The notes: generated by a model not told the origin, from the sequence alone. DNA of 64,000 bases from Candidatus Bathyarchaeota archaeon (GCA_018396775.1 JAGTRF010000009.1:1-64000), one strand, 5' to 3'; shown: positions 52,160-61,392, counted from the stretch's first letter. Program-made: numbers and translations.

Positions 52160-52744
52160 TTAAGCTGGTAAAGAAATTACTTCATTATAATAGGATATAA
52201 TTTTTCTTTTTTCAAGTGTTTCCTTAAGCTTTTTTACAGCTTCTCTCACTTCAGATTCTTTTCTTCCTCCAGCGCATATAAGTTTTCCTCGAGAAAAGAG
52301 AAGAATAACAACTTTAGGTTCAACCATTTTATAGATTAAAGCTGGAAATTGATCAGGTTCATAAATTGTTCTTTCAAGAAAGTTTGCTGCATGCTCTAAA
52401 TCTATTTCACCTTGCAAGTCAGCTGAAGCAACAATATTTTGAATTTTAACTTCAGGTTTCCCAATTATAACTACTCCATTATTTCTTAAGGTTTCAATAA
52501 CTTTCATGATTGCTTTCTTAGCTTGAATCTCCGATTTTGCACCTGTGCAAATCATTTTCCCAGAGCTGAAAATTAAAGTTGAAGTTCTAGGTTTTCTCAA
52601 TTTGTAAATCAAACCTGGAAAATGTTCAGGTCTATATTCAACATTTGGGAAAGCTTTTGAAATTGACTCTAAATCTAACCTTTGGTTAAGAGATGTTGAA
52701 GCAACAACATTCTCTATTGCTACAATATCTTTTTTAGGTTCCAT
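52160..52744 (-). CDS. tbp: TATA-box binding protein
   Basis: This 194-residue TBP consists of two direct repeats, each with the saddle signature: VEYRPEHFPGLIYKLRKPR with STLIFSSGKMICTGAKSE, and YEPDQFPALIYKMVEP with VILLFSRGKLICAGGRKE. ATG 52744 is preferred over TTG 52759. It ends next to the ogg2 stop. General transcription factor; single copy in this window. Confidence 0.95.
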   Translation of the reverse strand: MEPKKDIVAIENVVASTSLNQRLDLESISKAFPNVEYRPEHFPGLIYKLRKPRTSTLIFSSGKMICTGAKSEIQAKKAIMKVIETLRNNGVVIIGKPEVKIQNIVASADLQGEIDLEHAANFLERTIYEPDQFPALIYKMVEPKVVILLFSRGKLICAGGRKESEVREAVKKLKETLEKRKIISYYNEVISLPA

Positions 52745-52862
52745 TTTTAATCTGACCAAAGCTTTCTTGAAAACCTTACTAATAAACTGAATTTAATTAA
52801 GTATTGAAAAAACAGTAAACGTTTTATTTAATTTTTTAGACGAAAAATGCTTTATAACGTTA

Positions 52863-53807
52863 TTACTCCAAAAACTCTACATCATCAATTACTCCATCGC
52901 TGTTTAAATCTATCCCACTAACAACTTTTGCAATAATTTTTTCACTCCATAAATTCCCTTCAACAACTTTAGATAAATGCTTTATAAAACCAACAATTGA
53001 AGCTTTTGTTCCAACATGCGTGTTTCCAGCTAAAACTAAAATTTTAGAGTTTAAATTAAATGGGTTTTGAATTAATTGAATAGATCCTTCTTCTTCCCCC
53101 CTAAAAATTTTTCCTGAAATTTTAGATACCATAGCATTTCCTTCAGATAAATCAAAAAATACAGGTAGAAACTTGTTAATTTTTAAAGTAACCATATTTA
53201 CTCTAGGACCACCAACTAAAATTAGGTTTTCTTCAACATCTTTTTCACTCACTTCTGTATCTAATTTTGTTGCTAACTCATTGTTCACTGGTAAAAGTGA
53301 ACCTAGAAACAAAGCTAAATCTATAGCGTAGCCGCTGCATCTAGCTCTAGCTTTATATTCGCCATGAATATCTGGACTGCCAACAATTATTTTCGCGTTA
53401 AATTTTCCATCTTTTAATAATGGATTTAGAAAATTAACCCATTTATTTAATGCTTCAATATTAATTGTTAAAACGTTGCTTGTTAACAACGTTGAAGAGT
53501 TAAATATTATGGTTAAAGCATTTAATTCTGTTGAATAGTATTTAGCAATCGCTCCTCTTTTATCTACAGTTTTAACCAGCTTTATTAAACCAACTTTGCT
53601 AAGTTTTTTTAAATGATAAGAAACCCTTTGCTCTGTTACATTTAAGGTAGCGGCTAACTCTTTTGCGCATAAAGGTTTACTCGATAATTCACTTAAAATT
53701 CTCCATCTTAAAGGCTGCAAGGCTTCTAAAGCTGGTTTAGGCTCTGTTAAAACTTGCGTTGAAACAATATGCTTATCGCTTTGAGTTTTTAAAATAATAT
53801 AAGACAT
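52863..53807 (-). CDS. ArsR-type regulator fused to an S-layer-like domain with an EF-hand-like C-terminus
   Basis: This 314-residue protein has a winged helix at about 25-95 (ILSELSSKPLCAKELAATLN, QRVSYHLKKLSKVGLIKLV). The remaining two thirds are unusual for a regulator: EENLILVGGPRVNMVTLKIN looks like the LVGGP-x-N segment of archaeal S-layer and cell-surface proteins, and the last residues GIDLNSDGVIDDVEFLE resemble a calcium-binding dockerin/EF-hand loop. No membrane helix is present. It could sense calcium or a surface-protein state. Divergent from glmS. Confidence 0.72.
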   Translation of the reverse strand: MSYIILKTQSDKHIVSTQVLTEPKPALEALQPLRWRILSELSSKPLCAKELAATLNVTEQRVSYHLKKLSKVGLIKLVKTVDKRGAIAKYYSTELNALTIIFNSSTLLTSNVLTINIEALNKWVNFLNPLLKDGKFNAKIIVGSPDIHGEYKARARCSGYAIDLALFLGSLLPVNNELATKLDTEVSEKDVEENLILVGGPRVNMVTLKINKFLPVFFDLSEGNAMVSKISGKIFRGEEEGSIQLIQNPFNLNSKILVLAGNTHVGTKASIVGFIKHLSKVVEGNLWSEKIIAKVVSGIDLNSDGVIDDVEFLE

Positions 53808-53864
53808 TATTAATCAAATATATAATAATTCTTTTTTAATATTAAAATTTTCATTTTACTAATT

Positions 53865-53877
53865 AATATTTAAATTA
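53865..53877 (-). promoter_or_regulatory. Candidate TATA box of the ArsR-like gene
   Basis: The 13-nt sequence AATATTTAAATTA occurs here and again at 53927-53939. Its distance of about 60 nt from the regulator start suits a promoter with a short leader. Assigned by inspection. Confidence 0.3.
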
Positions 53878-53926
53878 AAGTTAAAACCATAAGCTTAAAA
53901 CATATTAATAAAAAAATGTTTTTAGC

Positions 53927-53939
53927 AATATTTAAATTA
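53927..53939 (+). promoter_or_regulatory. Candidate TATA box of glmS
   Basis: Second copy of AATATTTAAATTA, preceded by GC. It lies about 80 nt before the glmS TTG start. The exact repeat on both sides of the divergent intergenic region could be shared promoter architecture or a binding site. Confidence 0.3.
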
Positions 53940-54017
53940 GCTTGCTAAAGAAATCGCTTACATCCATTTGATAAAAAAAGCTCTTTAGCTTGAAAACTTT
54001 AGCTTGGTGTTAAAATT

Positions 54018-55790
54018 TTGTGTGGAATAGCAGGTTACATAGGTTTAGAGGAAGCAAGCAAAATCTTGTTGGCTTCGCTTAAAAGCCTAGAGTATAGAGG
54101 CTACGATTCATGCGGAATGGCGACAGTTTTTAATAGTCAAATAATAGTGAAGAAAGATGTTGGGAAAGTTGATGAAGTTAACTTAAAATTAAATTTTACT
54201 CAGCTTCCAGGAAATATTGGAGTAGCGCATACACGTTGGGGCACTCATGGTGCAATTACTAAAGAAAACGCGCATCCTCACCTTTCTAATAATAAAGAAA
54301 TCGCTGTAGTTCATAATGGTATAATAGAAAACTATGAAGAATTAAAAAATACTCTTAAAAATGAAGGTTTTAAATTCTTTAGCGAAACAGATACGGAAGT
54401 TATTCCAAACTTAATTGAGCTTGAAATGAGAAGCGGAAAGTCATTTGAGAAAGCAGCTATTGAAGCTGTAAAAAAACTTGAAGGAAGCTACGCTATACTA
54501 GCAATTCATGCTAACGAAAGAAAAATTATTGCAGCTAGAAGTAAATCTCCGCTTGTTATAGGTGTTGGAGAGAATTTTTATTTTGCTGCTAGCGATATTC
54601 CAGCTTTCTTAAAATATACGAAGAAGGTTGTTTATCTTCATGATAAAGACTTAGCTGTTTTAAGTAATCATCAATTAAAAATTTATAATTTAAATGAAAA
54701 CAAAGAAGTTAAAAGAGAAGTTTACACAATTGATTGGAGTTTAAATCAGGTGGAGAAAGGAGACTTTAATCACTTTATGATTAAAGAAATCTTAGAGCAG
54801 GTGGAAACAATTCAAAAAGCGGTAGAACAAAATGAAGAAGTTCTTTTTGAAGTAGCTGAAGAAGTAAAAAATGCGAGTAAAATATTCTTAGTTGCTTGTG
54901 GAAGCTCTTATCACGCCTGCTTAATTGCAAGTTACCTTCTATCTAAAATATCTAAAATTTATGCTTTCGCAATTTTAGCTTCAGAACTTTCAAATTACCT
55001 ATATCTACTTAATAAAGATACTTTAGTTATAGCAGTTTCTCAAAGTGGAGAAACAGCTGATGTTCTAGAGGCGGTGGATTTAGCAAAAAAGAAAGGGGGC
55101 AAAGTAATTTCTATAGTAAATATTGTAGGTTCATCTCTTTATAGAAACTCTGATAAATCTTTATTAATGCGTTCTGGACCTGAAATCTCTGTTTTATCAA
55201 CTAAAACTTACACTTCTCAACTAGCCATTTTTCTTCTTATAGCTTACACTATAGCTGGAAAATATGAAGAGGGAAAAAGAAAATTAAAATATTTATGGAA
55301 TGTAATTTATAATTTAACTTCAGAAACAACTAGAAATTATATTAAAAAATTAGCTGAAAAATTAAAGAATGAAGATCATATATTTCTTATTGGTAGAGGC
55401 TTATCATATCCAACAGCTTTAGAAGCAGCGTTAAAAATTAAGGAAGTTGCGTATATACATGCTGAGGGTTTTGCTGGAGGCGAATTAAAGCATGGACCAA
55501 TAGCTTTAATCGAAAAAAATACGCCTTGCATAGTTTTTATTTCGAAAGATACTGAAAAAGAAATTTTAGCTAACGTTATGGAGGTTAAAAGTAGAGGCGG
55601 ATATATAATTGGGGTAGCTTCAGAAAAATATGAGCCGTTAGATTTTTTAATTAAAGTTCCTGATGTAAATGATGCGAACCCTATATGCCAAATAATTCCA
55701 ATTCAAATTTTAGCTTATCAATTAGCTTTATTAAGAGGGTTAGATCCAGATAAGCCTAGAAACTTAGCAAAATCTGTAACTGTAAAGTAA
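54018..55790 (+). CDS. glmS: Glutamine-fructose-6-phosphate aminotransferase
   Basis: This 590-residue enzyme makes glucosamine-6-phosphate. The TTG start is followed at once by the nucleophile (CGIAGYIG), then YRGYDSCGMATV and HTRWGTHGAITKENAHPH in the glutaminase domain. Two SIS domains follow (VACGSSYHACLIA, VSQSGETADVLEAV, LSTKTYTSQLA) and the C-terminus ends DPDKPRNLAKSVTVK. With the GlmU-like gene at 22 kb it supplies UDP-GlcNAc for glycan synthesis. Confidence 0.96.
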   Translation: MCGIAGYIGLEEASKILLASLKSLEYRGYDSCGMATVFNSQIIVKKDVGKVDEVNLKLNFTQLPGNIGVAHTRWGTHGAITKENAHPHLSNNKEIAVVHNGIIENYEELKNTLKNEGFKFFSETDTEVIPNLIELEMRSGKSFEKAAIEAVKKLEGSYAILAIHANERKIIAARSKSPLVIGVGENFYFAASDIPAFLKYTKKVVYLHDKDLAVLSNHQLKIYNLNENKEVKREVYTIDWSLNQVEKGDFNHFMIKEILEQVETIQKAVEQNEEVLFEVAEEVKNASKIFLVACGSSYHACLIASYLLSKISKIYAFAILASELSNYLYLLNKDTLVIAVSQSGETADVLEAVDLAKKKGGKVISIVNIVGSSLYRNSDKSLLMRSGPEISVLSTKTYTSQLAIFLLIAYTIAGKYEEGKRKLKYLWNVIYNLTSETTRNYIKKLAEKLKNEDHIFLIGRGLSYPTALEAALKIKEVAYIHAEGFAGGELKHGPIALIEKNTPCIVFISKDTEKEILANVMEVKSRGGYIIGVASEKYEPLDFLIKVPDVNDANPICQIIPIQILAYQLALLRGLDPDKPRNLAKSVTVK

Positions 55791-55838
55791 ACTCAAAATT
55801 TTACTTCTTTAGATTACTAAAAGTAAGGGTGTCATTTA

Positions 55839-56168
55839 TTGAAGAGCAGCGTCGAAGCCATTAATTTAAGCATAAAACTGTTAAATGAAGCTATTCAAAA
55901 CGTTAAAAATGAAAAGGTTTTAAAGTTTAATCTTTGGATGGTTGGTTCAGAATTAGATTACGCTGCGCTTGCTTTATCATTATTTAATAATTTAATTGAT
56001 TTTAACCCAAGCTTAAACAGCTTCTCCTTTAACTCTATTGAAGAAGCCTTAATTAAAGCTCAAAGCTTGCTTAAAGAAGCTTTATTAAATATTCAAGAAC
56101 CGAAGACTGCTTATGAAAAAATTAAGCAAGCAATTAAATTGGTTAAAGAAGTAAATGCAATAATTTAA
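55839..56168 (+). CDS. Small helical protein of unknown function
   Basis: This 109-residue protein starts at TTG 55839 and is almost entirely alpha-helical (AINLSIKLLNEAIQNVKNEK, KAQSLLKEALLNIQEPKTAY). No metal or catalytic motif is seen. It follows glmS by 48 bp in the same direction and converges with purA with a 4-nt overlap. It may be a helical-bundle accessory protein; nothing further can be said. Confidence 0.6.
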   Translation: MKSSVEAINLSIKLLNEAIQNVKNEKVLKFNLWMVGSELDYAALALSLFNNLIDFNPSLNSFSFNSIEEALIKAQSLLKEALLNIQEPKTAYEKIKQAIKLVKEVNAII

Positions 56169-57169
56169 TCTCGTCTATCCACCATATCTTCAGCATCTGG
56201 ACCAGTGCTTATTAAGGTTACTGGAACACCTAATTTTTTTTCAACCTCTTTTATAAAAGATTTAGCTTCCATAGTTAATTCACCATAATTTTTTGCTCCA
56301 GCGCAATCTGGATAAACTACATCAATCTTTGTTATAGCCGCTTCTGTTGCTCCATTTAATAAAACAGCCCTTTTAGCTAACTCAAAATTAAATGGGGCAG
56401 CTCTCCGCTCTCTTCGAGTAACAGTTCCATATTCAAGCCATCCTCTTTTAATCGTTTCTTCCCTATTTAATTCTCCTTCTAAAGGGCCTTCACCAACTCT
56501 TGTTACATAAGCTTTAAAAACAACTATAACTTTATCCACATTGGTTGGACCGACTCCAACATCTGAACAAATAGCTGAAGCGCAAACATCTTTAGAAGTA
56601 CAATATGGGTAAGTGCCATGATATAAAGAGAGAAAAGTGCCTTGAGTTCCTTCAATTAAAATTTTTTCGTTATTTTTTAAAGCATTCCAAAGCTCTAATG
56701 GAACATCGGTAATGTAAGGTTTAAGCTCTGTTAAATCTTTAGCTAACTTCACCAACCTTAATGCTCTTTCAGAATTGCAAGCGCCAACCCCGCTTTTAGT
56801 TGAACCTATCTTTTTAGATAAGTGGTTTGATTGAACTTCTTGCTGAATATGCTTTTCCTCGATGATTGCGCATTGTTTATCGATGCCAACCCTGTTTTGA
56901 CATCCAGTTTCTTCAACCTCCTTTAATAAAATACTTGGGTTTACTAAAACTCCAGGGCCTATCAAAAGTTTAGCCTCTTCATAAACTACTCCACTTGGAA
57001 TCATACGTAAAAAAAAGGTTTTATCCTTAAATTTCACAGTATGCCCCGCGTTTGGTCCTACGCCTCCTCTAGCTATTAAAGCAGGTTTATCATGCAAAGC
57101 TAAGTAGGAAATAAGCTTTCCTTTACCTTCATCACCAAAAAATCCTCCAACAACCACTGTAGACGGCAT
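56165..57169 (-). CDS. purA: Adenylosuccinate synthetase, short archaeal form
   Basis: This enzyme of about 334 residues makes adenylosuccinate from IMP and aspartate. STVVVGGFFGDEGKGKLISY carries the P-loop, GGVGPNAGHTVKF the catalytic His, and GTQGTFLSLYHG the IMP site. Bacterial enzymes have about 430 residues; archaeal ones lack internal loops, as here. ATG 57169 is preceded by GGTGA and preferred over 57187. Confidence 0.94.
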   Translation of the reverse strand: MPSTVVVGGFFGDEGKGKLISYLALHDKPALIARGGVGPNAGHTVKFKDKTFFLRMIPSGVVYEEAKLLIGPGVLVNPSILLKEVEETGCQNRVGIDKQCAIIEEKHIQQEVQSNHLSKKIGSTKSGVGACNSERALRLVKLAKDLTELKPYITDVPLELWNALKNNEKILIEGTQGTFLSLYHGTYPYCTSKDVCASAICSDVGVGPTNVDKVIVVFKAYVTRVGEGPLEGELNREETIKRGWLEYGTVTRRERRAAPFNFELAKRAVLLNGATEAAITKIDVVYPDCAGAKNYGELTMEAKSFIKEVEKKLGVPVTLISTGPDAEDMVDRRD

Positions 57170-57394
57170 TTTTCGCTCACCAAACATTTTATTTAATTAC
57201 ATAACAGTTATAAAAACTATTTCCTTATATTAAAAAAGCTTGTTTAAGCTTGGTTTAACCTGTTTAAAAGTTTAAAATGGTAAAAAAATAAATAAATATT
57301 AAATAAAAAGAATGGTAAAGCTTAAATAATATTAACGTTAATACAACTTGAATATTAAAACTTGCTAGAAAATAATCTAGGAGGTGGCTGATGC

Positions 57395-57715
57395 ATGACT
57401 GAAGCAGAAGAAAAACCTATAGAAAGACCTAGAGCACCAATTCCACCGAACACAATTTTAATTGGAAAGAAGCCATTAATGAGTTACGCAACTGCTGTTA
57501 TGATGCACTTCCACAGTGGAGCAAAAGAGTTAACAGTTAAGGCTAGAGGAAGAGCTATAAGTAGAGCTGTAGATGTTGTAGAAGTTGTTAGAAGGCGATT
57601 CTTTGCTGGAAAACTTGATATAAAAAATGTTTGCATAGGAACCGAAACTGTTGGCGAAGGCGAAGATGTGAGAAATGTTTCAACAATAGAAATACAGCTT
57701 GAGCTAAAAGAATAA
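57395..57715 (+). CDS. albA: Alba chromatin protein
   Basis: This 106-residue DNA/RNA-binding protein has NTILIGKKPLMSYATAVMMH, with the lysine pair that is acetylated in Sulfolobus, then KARGRAISRAVDVVEVVRR and GTETVGEGEDVRNVSTIEI. The gene has one of the strongest Shine-Dalgarno sequences in the window (AGGAGGTG, 57379-57386). A long GAAA hairpin lies 20 nt after its stop. It is probably highly expressed. Confidence 0.95.
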   Translation: MTEAEEKPIERPRAPIPPNTILIGKKPLMSYATAVMMHFHSGAKELTVKARGRAISRAVDVVEVVRRRFFAGKLDIKNVCIGTETVGEGEDVRNVSTIEIQLELKE

Positions 57716-57735
57716 AGATTTAAAAATTAGTGAAT

Positions 57736-57775
57736 TCTTGGTTAATTTAAGGGGAAACCCTTAAATTAACTAAGG
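57736..57775 (+). terminator. Long perfect hairpin with GAAA tetraloop after alba
   Basis: The arms 57741-57753 and 57758-57770 are perfectly complementary over 13 bp around the loop GAAA (57754-57757). Five further pairs, two of them G-U, extend the stem to 18 bp. A T-run (57787-57792) follows. It is either the alba transcription terminator or a 3'-UTR stability element. Confidence 0.75.
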
Positions 57776-57847
57776 TTAAACCTCAAATTTTTTATTAAAC
57801 TATTTCTCTTTATTGCATTACAAAACTAAAAGTTAAAGGAGATTCTT

Positions 57848-59104
57848 ATGAAAAGTAAAGTTAAAGATTTATCGTTAGCTGGAGAGGGAAGAAAAATTGT
57901 TGAGTGGGCTGAAGCTAAAATGCCTGTTTTAATGAAGATTAGGGAAAAATTTGAAAGGGAGAAGCCTTTAGATGGGATAAAAGTAGGAGCATGCTTACAT
58001 GTGACAAAGGAAACAGCAGTATTAACTAGAACTTTAATCGCTGGTGGAGGAGAAGTTTTTCTTTGCGCTTCAAATCCTCTTTCAACTCAAGATGAGGTAG
58101 CTGCAGCTTTAGCTAGCGAGGGAATAAACGTTTATGCTTGGCGAGGAGAAACAACAAAAGAATATTATGAAAATTTAAATATCGTACTTGATAATAAACC
58201 TGAAGTTACAATTGATGATGGAGCAGATTTAGTTGCGACCATTCATAAAGAAAGATTAGATTTAATTGAAAATATTATTGGTGGAACAGAAGAAACAACA
58301 ACTGGAGTTGTTAGGCTTAAAGCTTTAGCTGAAAAGGGTGAATTAAAGTATCCAATCATAGCTGTGAATGAAGCAAAAAGTAAAAGCTTATTTGATAATC
58401 CTATAGGCACTGGCCAATCAGCTGTAGATGGTGTGATAAGAGCTACAAACATTCTTTTAGCTGGAAAAAATGTTGTTGTAGTTGGGTATGGAAGAGTAGG
58501 CTCTGGAATAGCTGAAAAAGCTAGAGGGCTTGGAGCTAAAGTTACAATTGTTGAAGTTGACCCTATAAAAGCTCTTAAAGCAGCCATGAGTGGTTATAAT
58601 GTAACATCTATGAATAAAGCCTCATCTTATGGAGATATATTTATAACAGCTACTGGAGATGTGAACGTGATTAGAGGAGAGCATATAGAGAAAATGAAGG
58701 AGGGTGCAATATTAGCTAACGCTGGGCACTTCGATGTTGAAATATCTAAACCAGATTTAAACAAAATTTCCATTAAAAAAGAAGGAATTTCAAGCTGTGT
58801 GGAACGATTTACACTTAAAAATGGAAGAAAAATCTATTTATTAGCTGAAGGGCGATTAGTAAATTTAGGATGCGCTGAAGGGCATCCAAGCGAAGTTATG
58901 GATTTATCCTTTTCTATTCAAGCATTAAGCGTTGAGTATATTATTAAAAATAAAGGTAAATTACCGTGTAAAGTTATTGATGTGCCTCAAGATATAGATT
59001 TTGAAGTGGCTAAATTAAAGCTTAAATCTATGAATATAGAACTTGAAGAATTAACTGAAGAGCAAAAAAGATATTTATCCAGCTGGGAGTTGGGAACTAT
59101 TTAA
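57848..59104 (+). CDS. ahcY: S-adenosylhomocysteine hydrolase
   Basis: This 418-residue enzyme splits S-adenosylhomocysteine to adenosine and homocysteine. DGIKVGACLHVTKETAVL, TTGVVRLKALAEKGELKYP, the NAD fold VVVGYGRVGSGIAEKARGLG and the C-terminal region LGCAEGHPSEVMDLSFSIQA are diagnostic. It ends inside the last 30 nt of the converging core-MetE gene. Together they would recycle homocysteine to methionine. Confidence 0.95.
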   Translation: MKSKVKDLSLAGEGRKIVEWAEAKMPVLMKIREKFEREKPLDGIKVGACLHVTKETAVLTRTLIAGGGEVFLCASNPLSTQDEVAAALASEGINVYAWRGETTKEYYENLNIVLDNKPEVTIDDGADLVATIHKERLDLIENIIGGTEETTTGVVRLKALAEKGELKYPIIAVNEAKSKSLFDNPIGTGQSAVDGVIRATNILLAGKNVVVVGYGRVGSGIAEKARGLGAKVTIVEVDPIKALKAAMSGYNVTSMNKASSYGDIFITATGDVNVIRGEHIEKMKEGAILANAGHFDVEISKPDLNKISIKKEGISSCVERFTLKNGRKIYLLAEGRLVNLGCAEGHPSEVMDLSFSIQALSVEYIIKNKGKLPCKVIDVPQDIDFEVAKLKLKSMNIELEELTEEQKRYLSSWELGTI

Positions 59105-60034
59105 CTTTTCAGTTGCTATTTTAACTCTATAAAGTATCTCCTCAGCGACATCAATAGAAACTTCTTTTAACCCGCAATCTGGATGAAAATACGCTATATT
59201 GCTTAATCCAGTTTTAACTGCCACAGCTTTAGCTAAATTAAAAATTTGATCTATTGAATCCACTTCACTTAAGGTTCTTGCAGTAACAGAAGCGCAACCA
59301 ACCCCTAAAGCTTTATTAAATAACTTAAATTTCTCTTTGTTAATTAAATCAATATTCCCTCTTTCTTTTCGCCCGCTAAAAGCTAAACTTAAAGTTTTAA
59401 CCTTTAACTTTAAAATTTCATTTATTAAATTGGGGATGCGAGTTAAATCACCGCATATATGAATGCTTAATTTCTCAAGATTATTTGCATTAAAAGTTAA
59501 ATCTGAAATCATATAATTTAATATTTCAGTAGCTTTTTTAGGGTTTATAAATCCACCAGATACACCAGGTTCATCTATTTGAACAAAAGAATTTAACTCT
59601 AATAGCCTGCTTATAATAGGTTTTAAAGCGTTGGAGAGATCATAATAAATTTCTTGATCAAAAATGCTAGAATAATATTTAATTTTGTTAATTGCGCAAG
59701 TTAACCCTAAAGTTACAGGTCCAGTAACAGCTGTTTTAATGTTTACATCGCTTTTACCAATTTTATTAATATAGTTTTTAAGAATTTTAAAATCTGCTAT
59801 CTTATAGAATTCATCAATATTTTTCATTGGTTTAATTTTACCACCTATATAAAGCTTATCTTCCCCTTTTAAGCCTGGAATTTGCTTAAAATAATTTATC
59901 ATGTCAAATCTTTGTTCTCCATCAGAAATTATGTGAATGCCGTTTTTAAGTTGAAAGTTTGCAGCAAGCTTAATAGCTTCCTTAATGCTACTTGAAAACT
60001 TAGGAAAGCTTCCAATAACAGTTCTTTTAATCAA
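59075..60034 (-). CDS. Core-type MetE methionine synthase (C-terminal domain only)
   Basis: This 319-residue protein corresponds to the catalytic half of cobalamin-independent methionine synthase, without the N-terminal folate-binding half. ISDGEQRFDM and VQIDEPGVSGGF mark the homocysteine side. Zinc ligands are H192 and C194 (IHICGD) and C287 (HPDCGL). The Glu that is the other zinc ligand in MetE seems replaced (LSLAFSG). Core MetE proteins take methyl groups from corrinoid proteins; one bacterial member uses the corrinoid iron-sulfur protein, which CdhDE here would supply. Confidence 0.85.
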   Translation of the reverse strand: MIKRTVIGSFPKFSSSIKEAIKLAANFQLKNGIHIISDGEQRFDMINYFKQIPGLKGEDKLYIGGKIKPMKNIDEFYKIADFKILKNYINKIGKSDVNIKTAVTGPVTLGLTCAINKIKYYSSIFDQEIYYDLSNALKPIISRLLELNSFVQIDEPGVSGGFINPKKATEILNYMISDLTFNANNLEKLSIHICGDLTRIPNLINEILKLKVKTLSLAFSGRKERGNIDLINKEKFKLFNKALGVGCASVTARTLSEVDSIDQIFNLAKAVAVKTGLSNIAYFHPDCGLKEVSIDVAEEILYRVKIATEKLNSSQLPAG

Positions 60035-60061
60035 AAAAACACCTCTATAATAAAATGAATT

Positions 60062-61321
60062 TTAGGGAATAGCTTTAAATGGAAATAGAAAAGCAAAACC
60101 TGCTACAACAGCCATTGAATAAATTAAAATAATTATCCAAGGAGGTTTTTGATCGAGAAATAAATAAGATATAGCTATGCAAACACTTGGAATCGTATTT
60201 AAAAAATAGAAAATATACATTATTCTATGAAGAATAAGAGACATAGGATAAAATGGAAGGTAAGTTGCTGCAAACAAAATGACTGAAAACAACGTGATTT
60301 CTTCACTTTTTTCATAAAAAGAGTAAGCTGAGTAAACTATAGCTGGAATGCATAAATATATTATTGCCGGATTCATAGCCCCAACAAAATAGATTGAAGT
60401 AAAAGTTTTTATTATTGTTTCATTTGAGTAAACGTTTACATCAACTTTAAGATATGGAATTTCAACTTGATTTAAAAGCCATTGCCAGGGGTAGCTTTCA
60501 ATTCCTTCAGGCACAAGTCTAGTTAAGGATTTAGTGTAATTATATATATAAGCCATATGCTCGAATGGATTGCTGTAGCCAACCCATATTCTATCCATTA
60601 AAGTTAATAAAGCTATACCAAAAACTATGTAAGAAATAGTAAATTTCTCCAGCCAACTAGCGAAATTATACCAGTTGAGCTTTTTGTTTTTATACTCCTT
60701 TATGAAATGGAAGATTATTATCGTTAAAAAACCGTATAAACCTCCAAGCTTGCATAAAGTGCTTAAGGATAAAGCTAAAGCGCTTAAAACAATTTTATTT
60801 TTAAAGTAAAGATAAAACCCAAACAACATGAAAAATAGCATAAATATATCTAAAGTTGCTATTCTGCTATGAACAAATATTAAATTATCAAAGCTTAATA
60901 GGAAAGTTGAAAACAAAGCTAAAAAATCTTTTTTCGAGATTTCTTTAATTAAAAGATAAAAAATAAATATTGTTAATGCGCCAAAAATAACGCTTGGAAG
61001 ACGCCATCCCCAAGCATTATCCCCAAGTAAAGCCGTGGATAAAGCTATAATTCCTTTAGCTAGAAAGGGGTGTTCTTTATTCGGATCAAACCCTAATGGT
61101 GCATTTTGATATACATCTGGGTCATGTGGAAGCTTAAGAATAATTCTAACAACATTAACATAGTATTTTTCATCAAATATTAATGAACCTAAAGGTTTAT
61201 CAAGCCATATAACTCTTAAAGCTAAAGATATAAATAAAAGATAAAGAAAAGCTCTATCAAATTTATTGGTTAATGGGTGGAAGTTTATTTTGTCAAGATT
61301 TAGTTTAATAATGTTTTTCAT
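60062..61321 (-). CDS. GT39-type dolichyl-phosphate-mannose glycosyltransferase
   Basis: This 419-residue membrane enzyme has about nine hydrophobic helices. After the first helix comes IFDEKYYVNVVR, with the catalytic Asp-Glu of protein O-mannosyltransferases, and NKEHPFLAKGIIALS in loop 1. LVPEGIESYPWQWLLNQ lies in the long loop. It would transfer a lipid-linked sugar to surface proteins. It shares a divergent promoter region of about 115 bp with the HTH gene. Confidence 0.87.
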   Translation of the reverse strand: MKNIIKLNLDKINFHPLTNKFDRAFLYLLFISLALRVIWLDKPLGSLIFDEKYYVNVVRIILKLPHDPDVYQNAPLGFDPNKEHPFLAKGIIALSTALLGDNAWGWRLPSVIFGALTIFIFYLLIKEISKKDFLALFSTFLLSFDNLIFVHSRIATLDIFMLFFMLFGFYLYFKNKIVLSALALSLSTLCKLGGLYGFLTIIIFHFIKEYKNKKLNWYNFASWLEKFTISYIVFGIALLTLMDRIWVGYSNPFEHMAYIYNYTKSLTRLVPEGIESYPWQWLLNQVEIPYLKVDVNVYSNETIIKTFTSIYFVGAMNPAIIYLCIPAIVYSAYSFYEKSEEITLFSVILFAATYLPFYPMSLILHRIMYIFYFLNTIPSVCIAISYLFLDQKPPWIIILIYSMAVVAGFAFLFPFKAIP

Positions 61322-61392
61322 TTTGAATTCCTTATTAAAAAAGGTTTTTGAATTATTTTAGATTTTCCCTTTATTTTTAATTTAAGCGGAAA

